64,000 nucleotides of DNA from assembly GCF_002846415.1 (NCBI RefSeq), contig NZ_PJMX01000001.1:3844001-3908000 (forward strand), in the 5' to 3' direction. The DNA is from Streptomyces sp. TLI_146 (GTDB lineage: Bacteria; Actinomycetota; Actinomycetes; Streptomycetales; Streptomycetaceae). The first letter of the stretch is position 1, and every line of letters begins with the position of its first letter. The translations under genes and the position numbers were made by a program. The notes below the pieces were generated by a model. It was not told the DNA's origin and did not search any database. It saw nothing but the letters and a program-made list of their open reading frames with translations. This document shows positions 8,888 to 16,803 of this stretch, piece after piece.

Positions 8888-8975
8888 TCGTTCATCGCCG
8901 TGCGCGGCCGTCCAGAACCGTTCACCCGGTGCCGTTGAGCACACCGTTAGTACGGGTACGAACGGCGATGAACGA
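8888..8975. repeat. 14-bp inverted repeat pair beside attR
   Basis: TCGTTCATCGCCGT at 8888-8901 and its exact complement at 8962-8975 flank a 60-base GC-rich centre, 33 bases before the att core. A symmetric pair this close to attR fits recombinase or excisionase arm binding; this is inference only. Confidence 0.5.
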
Positions 8976-9007
8976 GCGCGAATCGCGCCCTGCCCAGCAC
9001 GGACAAA

Positions 9008-9052
9008 CCTGCAAAGCGAGTTACGCCGGTTCGATTCCGGTCACGGCCTCCA
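9008..9052 (+). repeat. Attachment site at the distal end (attR), a partial tRNA-Cys copy
   Basis: Exact 45-bp duplicate of the tRNA-Cys 3' half at 5759-5803. It lacks the acceptor 5' strand, D arm and half the anticodon stem, so it is not a tRNA gene. It marks where the element ends and the original chromosome resumes. Confidence 0.93.
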
Positions 9053-9064
9053 GAACACCCGAGA

Positions 9065-9095
9065 GCGGGCGCCCCCACGGCGCGGGGGCGCCCGC
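9065..9095. terminator. Terminator just outside attR
   Basis: A perfect 12-bp stem (9065-9076 with 9084-9095, arm GCGGGCGCCCCC) with a 7-base loop begins 13 bases after the att core. This is probably the tRNA-Cys terminator from before integration. It also lies 31 bases beyond the stop of the lipoprotein gene on the other strand. Confidence 0.8.
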
Positions 9096-9125
9096 TTGGT
9101 CCGCTCTTCGCCCGTGCGGGACCCA

Positions 9126-9803
9126 CTACCCCCGGCTCGGAACAAGTACGGGCTTCTCCGGCAGCCCGCCGCCGCGTTCACACCCAAGTGCCACGGCCAG
9201 GGCCCGGGACGCGGAGTGCAGAACGATGAGACTGGCCTCACGCAGCGGGCGGGAGTCGACGTCCGGCGGATACCGGTCCGACAGCTCGCCGCCGACGAGC
9301 GCCGGACGCCCCTTGGAGCCGGGCAGCGCCGGGCTGACGCACTCGAAGTAGAGATAGGACCGCTTGACTCCGGCCAGCGCCCGCTTCCCCATCGCGTACG
9401 GGTGCAGGCTCGGCGCGAGATCGCCGCCGAGAAGCTCCTTCTCGTCATACAGCGCAAACCGCAGACGGGCATCCGTGAGATCGCCCCCGCCCTTGGCATA
9501 CACGGAACACATGGTGCGTTCGCCCGGCGACGGGGCGCTGGGGGCACCTTTCCGGAAGTCATCCGCCAGCGCCGAGGCCGTGCTCGATACCCCTTCGTCT
9601 TCCGAGTGAGGGAAGAAGAGTTTCGCCCCCGTCACGGTCTCCAGCGCCGACACCGCCTCCCCCTGGAAAGCCCCGCCGCACAACTGGCCCGCCGCCACGA
9701 ATCTGTTGTCACCCTCGGCATCGGCGCCGCCGCCGCAGGCAACCAGCACGAGCGCCGCCACTGCGACCAGCGGAACACCTCGCAGCCCACTCCACCGCGC
9801 CAC
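9126..9803 (-). CDS. Lipoprotein at the end of the type VII cluster; possible immunity protein
   Basis: A 225-residue exported lipoprotein. The signal peptide is followed by the lipobox LVAC, placing the mature N-terminal Cys at about residue 23 on the outer face of the membrane. I recognise no domain in the mature part; it has a few scattered Cys residues (CGGAF, MCSVY, FECVS, LGCER) that could form disulfides. It starts 21 bases after the 776-residue WXG-like gene and is probably translated from the same message. The pairing of a large secreted-type protein with a lipoprotein is repeated on the other arm of the cluster (16804-18968), so a role shielding the producer is plausible but unproven. 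Confidence 0.75.
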   Translation of the reverse strand: MARWSGLRGVPLVAVAALVLVACGGGADAEGDNRFVAAGQLCGGAFQGEAVSALETVTGAKLFFPHSEDEGVSSTASALADDFRKGAPSAPSPGERTMCSVYAKGGGDLTDARLRFALYDEKELLGGDLAPSLHPYAMGKRALAGVKRSYLYFECVSPALPGSKGRPALVGGELSDRYPPDVDSRPLREASLIVLHSASRALAVALGCERGGGLPEKPVLVPSRG

Positions 9804-9824
9804 AGGCGGCGCCTCCTTCTCGAT

Positions 9825-12155
9825 TCAGTCCGTCTCAGGGTCGTTGCCCTGCTGGTTCTCGCGCGCGTTGCCCTTCGCATACCCCAGGTCCACGGCATCC
9901 TGCAGATCCTGTCCGAACTCACTTGTGGACCGGATCCCGTGATAGCTCATGAAGCGCTTCATGGGTGACTCCGCGCTGTACTCCCCCGCCTGGAAGACGG
10001 CGGTCTTCTGTTCCCGGGTAAGCTCCTCGATCTTCTTCTTGTGATCGTCGACCCTCTTGTCCGACCAGTCGCCCACCACCTGACCGGCGATCTGTTCCAC
10101 AGCGCCATGGCTGGTGTCCACGGCCAGCGGCACAAGGACGGCGGCCGCCCCGGCTGCCGCCGCGGTGGCCGGGAGGAAGGCCACACCCGCGGCGATCGCC
10201 GAGGTCGTGCCGAACTCCACCCAGGCGGAACGCTTGGCGTGCGCCTTCTCGTACTCCTCGTGCTTCTTCATTCCCTCAGCCTCGACCTGGTCGGCACGGG
10301 ACTGGTCGAGCATTCCCTGCACCTCGGCGCCGGTCCGGAGAGCCTGCCGCATCGCCCCTTCGTGCATCTTGCCGTCGGGGCCAATCTGCGCCTCGAGCAT
10401 GCTGGTCGTGTAGATACGCTCGGCAGTCGTCATCGAGGCGTAGGAGTCCGGATGCTGCCCCAGCGTGCTCAGGAATTTGAGAGCGTTGTCGTGGGTGAAC
10501 TGAGCATGCGACTTCGAATTCGCGCCTGGGGCGAACACACTGTCCGGCTGATTGTCGTCGATGGCCCGATTGATGTCGTCGAGATACCCCGCCCCCATGT
10601 TCCCCAGGCTGTCGGCCAGCGCCTCCTGATGCCGCAGCAGCTTGGGGTCTTCCCCGTACTTCGCCACCACATCCTGCATGATCTGGGCTGATGTCTCGTC
10701 TCGTCGCAGCTGCGGGTGGGGATCGTCCCAGGCATGCCCGAGCGTCGCCGCCTCCAACGCATGCCCGAACGCATCCGCCGTATAAGCCACGGACCTCTTG
10801 ACGTCACCGGGATCATGACCGTCAACGTCAGGAAAGGACTTATAGTCCTCGCTGCCGAAATAGTCGAGGTAATTGCCGATCGGGTTACCGGACTTGTCCT
10901 TCCCCAAATCCGCCGCCCCGCTCCTGACCGTCCCATCCTCGTTGTACGCGGTCGGATCGGCCGAGAAGAACTGCTTCGACGCCTCCGGGCTGTGGCCGAG
11001 TGCCTCCAGCATGGACGTCACCGGGTCGTAGCCGGAACCGTTCAGCCCGGACGGGTTGAACGGGTTCTTCTGCCAGCCCCCGACCGGCTTCGTGTCCGCG
11101 AACAGGTACGGGTTCTTCTGGTGCAACTGAACCACATGCTCGGCGATCGGATCGAGGAACCTGGGGTCGTAGTTCCCGTACCGCATGATGCCGCCGAGCA
11201 GCTGATACCCGTACGGCGGATTGGGGTCGTACTTCGCCAGCGGAATCCGCTGGGTGCCGAGCTTCCGCAGCTCGCCGCCCCAACTGTCCGGCAGATGCCA
11301 CTTGTTGTCGGGGTCGGTCGCGGTGGCCAGATTGAGCCCGAGGTTCTTCTGCAGCTCCTGGACGTCCTTGAGCCGCTCCTTGTCCACCTTCGCGTAGGCG
11401 TACGTATCGGTCGACAACTGCCCGAAGAACTCCAGCGCGCCCTTCGGCCCCAGCTTCGAGTAGAACGTCGTGGCGAACTCCGCCGACCCGTGATTGTCCC
11501 GCAACAACTCATTGAGCTTGTTGAGTTCGGTGTGGCTGAGGGCCCGCCCCTTGGAGGCGAGATCGAGGGCCCGCTGCGCTTCCTCCGCATCCAGGCTGGA
11601 GAACCGGGGCACGGTGAAGTTGTGGGCGTCCGTGACGTTCGCCGCCAGCGCCAGCCGCAGCGACTCGTCGGCGTCGCCGCACTCCTCGACCAGCGCATCG
11701 ACCCGCCGCTGCCACTCCGCGAGGTTGTCGTTCTGCTTCTTCAGTTCGAGGGAGAAGTCCGGGGCGTGGTGGGCCGTGTAGTCGCCCGAGACGGAATAGC
11801 GGGCAGTGACCTTGCCGTGGGAATCGACGACGATGCCGGACTTCTCCGAACCGTCGACGATCTTCTGTAACTCGTCCTTCGCCCGCTTGAACGCCGCGTA
11901 CCCGTCGTTCAGGATCGTGTGGATCCCCTTCGCCTCCGCCGCCGCGTCCTCGAACTCCTTGGCCGTCTTGGCGATGAACGCCTTGGTCACCCCCGCGTTC
12001 ACCCCGGCCCAGTCAGCCGCGTCGGCGTGCGCCTTCATGCCCTTACGGGCCTCTTCGGCGAGCGTCTTGAGTCTGCCGACCATGTCCGACCAGTCGTCGA
12101 CCGCCGTCTTCAGCTTGTCGAGCGGCGCGTTCACCACGTCGTCGTACGTGAGCAT
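9825..12155 (-). CDS. Large type VII-associated protein with WXG-like N-terminal helices
   Basis: A 776-residue protein. The first ~120 residues are helical and of WXG/LXG type (DWSDMVGRLKTLAEEARKGM, then ADAADWAGVNAGVTKAF), as found at the export end of type VII substrates. The long middle (residues 120-620) resembles no enzyme I know. Near residues 640-690 an Ala-rich hydrophobic stretch (SAIAAGVAFLPATAAAAGAAAVLVPLA) could insert in a membrane, which is reminiscent of pore-forming or glycine-zipper toxins. The C-terminus is charged. Codon 96 is TTA (11868-11870), suggesting bldA-dependent translation. It lies between a small WXG-like gene and a lipoprotein gene on the same strand. Likely a secreted effector or surface protein; function unknown. 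Confidence 0.75.
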   Translation of the reverse strand: MLTYDDVVNAPLDKLKTAVDDWSDMVGRLKTLAEEARKGMKAHADAADWAGVNAGVTKAFIAKTAKEFEDAAAEAKGIHTILNDGYAAFKRAKDELQKIVDGSEKSGIVVDSHGKVTARYSVSGDYTAHHAPDFSLELKKQNDNLAEWQRRVDALVEECGDADESLRLALAANVTDAHNFTVPRFSSLDAEEAQRALDLASKGRALSHTELNKLNELLRDNHGSAEFATTFYSKLGPKGALEFFGQLSTDTYAYAKVDKERLKDVQELQKNLGLNLATATDPDNKWHLPDSWGGELRKLGTQRIPLAKYDPNPPYGYQLLGGIMRYGNYDPRFLDPIAEHVVQLHQKNPYLFADTKPVGGWQKNPFNPSGLNGSGYDPVTSMLEALGHSPEASKQFFSADPTAYNEDGTVRSGAADLGKDKSGNPIGNYLDYFGSEDYKSFPDVDGHDPGDVKRSVAYTADAFGHALEAATLGHAWDDPHPQLRRDETSAQIMQDVVAKYGEDPKLLRHQEALADSLGNMGAGYLDDINRAIDDNQPDSVFAPGANSKSHAQFTHDNALKFLSTLGQHPDSYASMTTAERIYTTSMLEAQIGPDGKMHEGAMRQALRTGAEVQGMLDQSRADQVEAEGMKKHEEYEKAHAKRSAWVEFGTTSAIAAGVAFLPATAAAAGAAAVLVPLAVDTSHGAVEQIAGQVVGDWSDKRVDDHKKKIEELTREQKTAVFQAGEYSAESPMKRFMSYHGIRSTSEFGQDLQDAVDLGYAKGNARENQQGNDPETD

Positions 12156-12209
12156 GTCCTGATACCGACCTTGGGTGGTTCGAAGTCTCGAAGTCGCTCT
12201 GTCCGGCGC

Positions 12210-12632
12210 CTACTTCAGGTACTCGTCGATCCGCGACACCGCGATCAGCTCGCCCCCGACGCGCTCGTCGTCCTTGGCATGGGCGGCCATCGAGTAGTCG
12301 AGGTGGTTGGAGATCTGCGCACAGGCGTCGCTGAGAGTGCGCAGCTGGGTGTCCCACTTGGCGCGGACCTTCGCCAGCTCGCCGCCGCTGGTGAAGTTGC
12401 GGGCGCTCAGCGCGGTCGCGGCGGCGCCGGTGGATTCGCGTGCGTGATTGCCGTCGCGCCTGAGCCCGTCGTGGAGCTTGAAGGCGTCTCCGCCGACCAC
12501 GCCGAGGTCGTCGCGCCGGACGCTGAGGTCGGCGGCGCCGGGGCCGTTCGCCCCGCTCGGCCCGTTGTCGGCGCGATTCAGCCGCATGGCCGCGCTGGCG
12601 TGTACCTGGCGCCACTCTTCCTCGAACGACAT
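12210..12632 (-). CDS. Small WXG100-like type VII protein
   Basis: A 140-residue, mostly helical protein. The N-terminal half is Gly/Asn-rich and low complexity. The C-terminal half has a helix-turn-helix arrangement (FTSGGELAKVRAKWDTQLRTLSDACAQISNHLDYSMAAH) in the style of ESX substrates and their partners, although the WXG turn itself is not exact. It lies 54 bases upstream of the 776-residue gene and may be its secretion partner, as small WXG100 proteins often are for LXG effectors. ATG 12632 follows a G-rich stretch that can serve as ribosome binding site. Confidence 0.65.
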   Translation of the reverse strand: MSFEEEWRQVHASAAMRLNRADNGPSGANGPGAADLSVRRDDLGVVGGDAFKLHDGLRRDGNHARESTGAAATALSARNFTSGGELAKVRAKWDTQLRTLSDACAQISNHLDYSMAAHAKDDERVGGELIAVSRIDEYLK

Positions 12633-12811
12633 GCGGATCCCCGCCCCCGTACGCCCCCGGACGACTCTTTACCGCTTCCATAACGTACGGACGCCGCGTT
12701 CTTCGCGCCAGCACATGGTCCGGCTATGGGGGTACGTGGCCGTTTCATCCCCCCTAAATGGCTGGGATGGGGCGGGTGGGTTGACGGGCCGCTGCCGTGA
12801 CGCCTGGGGTG

Positions 12812-14029
12812 TCAGGACGTGCGGCGCCGCGACCGTACGAGCAGTACGGCGACGGCCGCGACGACGATGCCCGCCGCCCCCAGGCCGACCCACAGGCCCG
12901 TGTTGCCGTCATCGTCCGACTCGGGCGCGGCCTTGGCGGGTGCGGGCTTGTCCGAGGCGGACGGGGCCGGGGAGGCCGGCGCCTGCGGGGACGGCGTCCC
13001 GGCCGCCGCCAGGTCGGGGAGCGGCCACTCGTTCGCCGGGCCCGGGTCGCCGGGGGTCTTCAGAGCGATACGGGGCCGGACGACCCCGTACCCGATGTAG
13101 TCACTCCGCTTGTCCCCGTTCTTGGGGCCGCCGGCCGTGTTGAGCAGGACGCGGAGGACCTGGTTGTTGGTCCACTGGGGGTGGGCGGACCAGATGAGGG
13201 CGGCGGAGGCGGAGGCGAGGGCGGTGGCGTCGCTGGTGCCGTGGCTGAGGCAGATCTGGGTGCCGCCGCCGCAGGCCTCCGTCATCTCGTCGCCTGGGGC
13301 GGCGAGATCGACCTGAGGACCGTGCTGGGACTCCTTGGTCGCTTCGATCTTCTTGTCCACTGCTGCTACGCCTACTACGCCGGGGGTTGCGCCGGGGTAC
13401 TGAATCGGATTGCCCTTGTCGCCACTGTTGCCGACACCGGCAAAGACCAGAGATCCCTTGCCCAAGGCGTACTTCACCGCGCTGGTGAGCTCATCAGAGC
13501 CCTCTGGCGAGGCCTGCGAAATATTGATCACCTTGGCGCCATGGTCCGCCGCATAGCGGATTCCCTGGCTCAGTTTCTCAAGCCACATAGGGAGGTTCAC
13601 AAACTTCGAACCTTCAGTGTCCTTCGGCAGCCTGACCGGAAGAACCTTCACGCCAGGCGCCAGACCGAAGGCACCGTCCGCCGCCGACCTCTTCCCAGTA
13701 CCGGCAATCAGTGACGCCATGCCGGTTCCGTGGCCCTTCCAGTCAGTGTGTTCGTCACCCTGTTCACTGGAGAGATTGAGCCCGGGAAGTACCTGCCCAT
13801 GAAGATCGGCCAGAGTGTCATCGACGCCGGTGTCGATTACGGCGACAGTGACTCCCTTACCCGTGCTGGTCTTCCACATCTCTTCCGCCTGCATGGCGTC
13901 CAGATGCCACTGACGCTCGCGGACCGTGTCCGCATGCGCGGGTGCGGCGGCAACGCCCACCAGCAGCGCCCCAAGGACGACGGACACGGCACGGCCGCGC
14001 CTCATGACTCGATGGCTCCTGGTGGGCAT
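12812..14029 (-). CDS. mycP: Type VII secretion-associated mycosin (S8 subtilisin-like protease)
   Basis: A 405-residue protease. The signal peptide ends near residue 33 (APAHA). The subtilase triad is intact: Asp66 in AVIDTGV, His100 in KGHGTGM, Ser266 in SHGTSDATALA; Asn201 in GVGNSG is the oxyanion residue. A Pro/Ala-rich linker (about 340-375) leads to one C-terminal membrane helix and RRR, so the catalytic domain faces outward. Mycosins process type VII substrates and stabilise the ESX membrane complex. Here the gene sits among WXG/PPE-like proteins but without eccB, eccC, eccD or eccE nearby, so it must act with a core encoded elsewhere or have another role. It stops 19 bases... before the next upstream gene ends are reached, consistent with one operon. 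Confidence 0.92.
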   Translation of the reverse strand: MPTRSHRVMRRGRAVSVVLGALLVGVAAAPAHADTVRERQWHLDAMQAEEMWKTSTGKGVTVAVIDTGVDDTLADLHGQVLPGLNLSSEQGDEHTDWKGHGTGMASLIAGTGKRSAADGAFGLAPGVKVLPVRLPKDTEGSKFVNLPMWLEKLSQGIRYAADHGAKVINISQASPEGSDELTSAVKYALGKGSLVFAGVGNSGDKGNPIQYPGATPGVVGVAAVDKKIEATKESQHGPQVDLAAPGDEMTEACGGGTQICLSHGTSDATALASASAALIWSAHPQWTNNQVLRVLLNTAGGPKNGDKRSDYIGYGVVRPRIALKTPGDPGPANEWPLPDLAAAGTPSPQAPASPAPSASDKPAPAKAAPESDDDGNTGLWVGLGAAGIVVAAVAVLLVRSRRRTS

Positions 14030-14048
14030 GCGCTTCCTTCTCAGAGGC

Positions 14049-15626
14049 TCAGTCGATTACAGGCGGCACAATACGGCGGTCGCTCTGCTGCCAGGTCTCC
14101 TCGTCCTCAGTGAGGTAGTCCGGCCGCTCGCCACCGCGCTCGTCCCGCCGCCCGGCGGGACCGTGCGTACCGGGCGGAATCATCCCCCGCCCGGTCTGAC
14201 CGGCTCGCGAGTTGCCTTCGCCAGCTCCATTGCGTACGAGACCCGAGCCGCCCTCGGTGAACGGGCGACCGCTCCGGGTCCCGGGCTCGGTCGGGCGGCC
14301 GCCGACGATGCCGCCGGGCTCGCCCGCCAGTCGGCGTCCGCCGGAGAAACCACCCCGGCTTCCACCGCCGCCCCCGTGGCCACCCGGGCCGTGAGCCATC
14401 GGCGGACGTCCCTGAGTCCCCTGCCGGCCCTCATCACCGACGACGGTGCCCCGGGGAATGCCGGTCGTGGGGCGGCCCTCACCGGGCAGTACGGGACGGC
14501 CGCCGACGATGCCGGGCGGTCGCGGCAGCGAGCTCGGGGGCAGTCCTCCCACCGTGCTGCGCCCAGGAAGGCCGGGTCCACGGAGACCGCCCGTCGCCTG
14601 CCGCCCTCCCGGTACGCCGGGCTCCGGCACTCCCCGCTTCCCGCCTCCGGTGAACGTGGGCGGGATGGTCCCGAGCGGCGGCATCGGCCCGATGTCCGGC
14701 CTGCCGACAGGCGACGGGGTGGGGGTGACAACAGGGCTGGTGGGAGTGGTGTGAGTGGGCGGCGGCAGCGTGTCGACGCCATCGATGGTCGTTCCCACAG
14801 GCACGTCAGGTACGTGAGTCGGAAGCGTCTCCCCTACCGGAGTCACGGTGTGCGACGTCACCGAAGTGCTGTGCGTCGTCCCCGAAGGGGTAGAGAGGTG
14901 GCTGCCGGTCTGCGACGTCGAGGTTCTGGCACGCTGGCTCGACGACGTCCCCCCACCACTGACGTACGTACTGCTATCAATGGCGCGTTCCGGCACAAAC
15001 ACCGCCGGCGGCGGCGGAAACACCGGCGGGCGCAGCGCAGCTATCTGCTCCCCGGAGTGCACGTACGCATCCGCCAACCGCTTGAGCCCCTGCACAGCCT
15101 CCTGCCGCTGCCCCTCCAACTTCTCGTTGAGGCCGGTCAGCTTGGCCGAGGCGTCGCGGGCGTCCTGCTGGCCGTCGGGGTCGTGGTGGGCGGCCACGTA
15201 CAGCTTCTGGGTGTCCGTGGCCTCCTTCTTGAGCGCGGGGTCGTACGCCGGGACCGAGGACTTGACCTGGGCGATGGCGTGCGAGACGGCGTCGAGGGTG
15301 GTCGACGCGGCGTTGCTGTACGCGCCCAGGCCCAGCGTGGCCATCGCCGCGTCGTGGCCCCAGTCGGTGAACGCCTTCGCGCCCTCGCCCGTCCAGACGA
15401 CGCGGCTCATGTGGGCCTTCAGGTCGTCGCCGATCTCGGTGATCGTCTTGGCCGCGTCGGCGAGCTTCTTGGCGAGGTGGGAGGCCGAGTCGGCCTTCAT
15501 GCCCTGGACCATGGTCCAGAGCTCCTGGTGCGACTTGTGCTCGAAGTCGGTCCGCTCCAACGGCGGGGGCTTCGGCGCCCCCCGCTCCTGCCCGGGCCCG
15601 GGCCCCTTCCCCTTGTTCTCAGCCAT
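14049..15626 (-). CDS. PPE/WXG-like type VII substrate with Pro/Gly-rich tail and YxxxD signal
   Basis: A 525-residue protein in two parts. Residues 25-200 form a helical WXG/PPE-like module (HQELWTMVQGMKADSASHLAKKL, then SRVVWTGEGAKAFTDWGHDAAMAT). The rest is low complexity, first Ser/Thr/Pro-rich, then Gly/Arg/Pro-rich with repeated GGRP segments. The extreme C-terminus has DYLTEDEETW before RRIVPPVID; YLTED fits the YxxxD/E type VII export signal. I recall similar endings in other Streptomyces type VII clusters. It is likely exported or wall-associated. It lies 19 bases upstream of the mycosin gene, which supports co-expression and a substrate or scaffold role. Confidence 0.75.
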   Translation of the reverse strand: MAENKGKGPGPGQERGAPKPPPLERTDFEHKSHQELWTMVQGMKADSASHLAKKLADAAKTITEIGDDLKAHMSRVVWTGEGAKAFTDWGHDAAMATLGLGAYSNAASTTLDAVSHAIAQVKSSVPAYDPALKKEATDTQKLYVAAHHDPDGQQDARDASAKLTGLNEKLEGQRQEAVQGLKRLADAYVHSGEQIAALRPPVFPPPPAVFVPERAIDSSTYVSGGGTSSSQRARTSTSQTGSHLSTPSGTTHSTSVTSHTVTPVGETLPTHVPDVPVGTTIDGVDTLPPPTHTTPTSPVVTPTPSPVGRPDIGPMPPLGTIPPTFTGGGKRGVPEPGVPGGRQATGGLRGPGLPGRSTVGGLPPSSLPRPPGIVGGRPVLPGEGRPTTGIPRGTVVGDEGRQGTQGRPPMAHGPGGHGGGGGSRGGFSGGRRLAGEPGGIVGGRPTEPGTRSGRPFTEGGSGLVRNGAGEGNSRAGQTGRGMIPPGTHGPAGRRDERGGERPDYLTEDEETWQQSDRRIVPPVID

Positions 15627-15692
15627 CTCGCCGCACCGCCATCCCCTGGAATCCGCACTCCATACGGCCCGCGCCCGTCACATCGAGCCGCA

Positions 15693-16229
15693 TCAGATCG
15701 ACCCGCCCGTCGCGCCCTTGTCCGGCGCCTTCGGCGCGGGCGCGCCGGCGGTGTCGGGCGCGTCCGTCCCGTACAGCTCCTGCTGGCGGTGCAGCTCCCC
15801 GCTGATCGCGCGCATCCGGTCCCGGACGTCCGCGTCCACGCCGTCGTACCCGTTCTCCGCCGCCAGGACCGCGATGCACAGGCCCTCGATCTGCATGCCG
15901 AGGGCCTTGGAGAGCTGGCCGATCTGGTCGTGCACGACCTCGTACACGCCGTACAGGAACGCGCTCTCCTTCAAGTCGTCCGGGCCCAGCTCGGACTTGG
16001 CCAGGCGGTCCGCGCCGATCTTGGCCGACGCCGCCTCCGAGTCGTTGAGCTTGGTGAGCAGCGCGTCGACCCGCTTCTTGAAGGTGAGCATCGACTCGGC
16101 CTCGCGGGCCAGGTCCGCCGCCGCCACCACGGCGGCACCCGCCGCCGCCCCGACCACCGGCATCATCCCGAGCACCGGTGCCAGCGTGTTCACCCCGGGG
16201 CCTACGCTCCCCCCACCGTCCTGCGCCAC
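15693..16229 (-). CDS. Helical protein opening the type VII operon
   Basis: About 178 residues. A Gly/Ala-rich hydrophobic segment (LAPVLGMMPVVGAAAGAAVVAAADLA) precedes long amphipathic helices with the look of a WXG or EspG-like partner (TFKKRVDALLTKLNDSEAASAKIGADRL). I recognise no family. GTG 16229 is chosen because GGGGAGG lies 5 bases upstream; an in-frame start at 16286 would add residues of no obvious value. It is the first gene of the minus-strand operon and diverges from the plus-strand WXG100 gene across a 267-base promoter region. Confidence 0.65.
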   Translation of the reverse strand: MAQDGGGSVGPGVNTLAPVLGMMPVVGAAAGAAVVAAADLAREAESMLTFKKRVDALLTKLNDSEAASAKIGADRLAKSELGPDDLKESAFLYGVYEVVHDQIGQLSKALGMQIEGLCIAVLAAENGYDGVDADVRDRMRAISGELHRQQELYGTDAPDTAGAPAPKAPDKGATGGSI

Positions 16230-16496
16230 AGTCGCCTCCCCGTTCGCCGTTCCCCGTACAGCTCCGTAAGTAACTGTAGTCAGCACCGCTGACAGACTGA
16301 ACTCCTCCCTCTGCTTTCGGTCTTGACCGCTTGGGCGATCGCTTCCTCGTGCATCGCTTTCTTGTACGAGGACACGCAGGCAACCGTTAGGGTTCCCCGC
16401 CTCCGACTGGTAGCAAAGCCATGGTCATGACGAAGGCCATGAGATGAAGATCATGAATCGTCACCGGCACCGTCACCATCACGGGGAGGGAAACCC
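16230..16496. promoter_or_regulatory. Divergent promoter region of the type VII cluster
   Basis: This 267-base spacer separates the two oppositely transcribed arms. It contains a near-direct repeat (ATCGCTTCCTCGTGC then ATCGCTTTCTTGTAC, about 16338-16368) and several CATGA-type short palindromes near 16420-16455. I find no convincing -35/-10 pair. A shared regulator binding here would coordinate the two arms. Confidence 0.4.
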
Positions 16497-16796
16497 ATGG
16501 CAGACGACCTCAACATTCCCGCGAGCGAGCTCAGAGCCTCCGCGGGGGCCGCCGACACACTGGTCACCGACCTGGGTCCGGTACTCAAAAAGGCCATCGA
16601 CGACACGGCCGCGGCCGCCGCCTCGCTCAGCGCGTGGCCGGTCCGGGCCCGGCTCGATGCCACCGGCACCGGCTGGGGCGACGCGCTCACGACCCTGCGG
16701 GGGCGGCTCGGCGAACACGCCGAGGGGCTGCGGCTGCTCGCCGACCACCACAGCATCAACGACTTACACGTCGGCGACTGCTTCAAGGGCTGGTGA
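16497..16796 (+). CDS. WXG100-like type VII protein with a TTA codon
   Basis: A 99-residue protein, the typical length for the ESAT-6/WXG100 superfamily. Two helices flank a turn around ATGTGWGDAL, which occupies the WXG position. ATG 16497 has GGGGAGGG 6 bases upstream. Codon 90 is TTA (16764-16766), so full translation should need the bldA tRNA. The next gene, a putative hydrolase effector, starts 7 bases after the stop, so this is probably its export partner; translational coupling would make effector output depend on bldA as well. Confidence 0.8.
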   Translation: MADDLNIPASELRASAGAADTLVTDLGPVLKKAIDDTAAAAASLSAWPVRARLDATGTGWGDALTTLRGRLGEHAEGLRLLADHHSINDLHVGDCFKGW

Positions 16797-16803
16797 CGCG
16801 GGG

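Larger units (their letters stand above)
5759..9052. mobile_element. Small integrated element in tRNA-Cys, with ParB-like gene, broken integrase and excisionase
   Basis: About 3.25 kb lies between two perfect 45-bp att repeats. Inside, all on the minus strand, are an excisionase (8357-8584), a tyrosine integrase interrupted by a frameshift (7032-8272) and a ParB-like gene (5959-6813). There is no replication, transfer or capsid gene, so this is either a decayed remnant or a satellite that borrows functions. Each junction carries its own strong terminator (5822-5859 inside the element, 9065-9095 outside); the outer one is presumably the original tRNA terminator. Base composition is visibly less GC-rich than the flanks, especially around 6.0-6.9 kb and 8.6-8.8 kb. 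Confidence 0.9.

Noticed and set aside
9008-9052. A second tRNA-Cys
   Set aside because: Only the 3' half is present; acceptor 5' strand and D arm are missing. It is the attR repeat.
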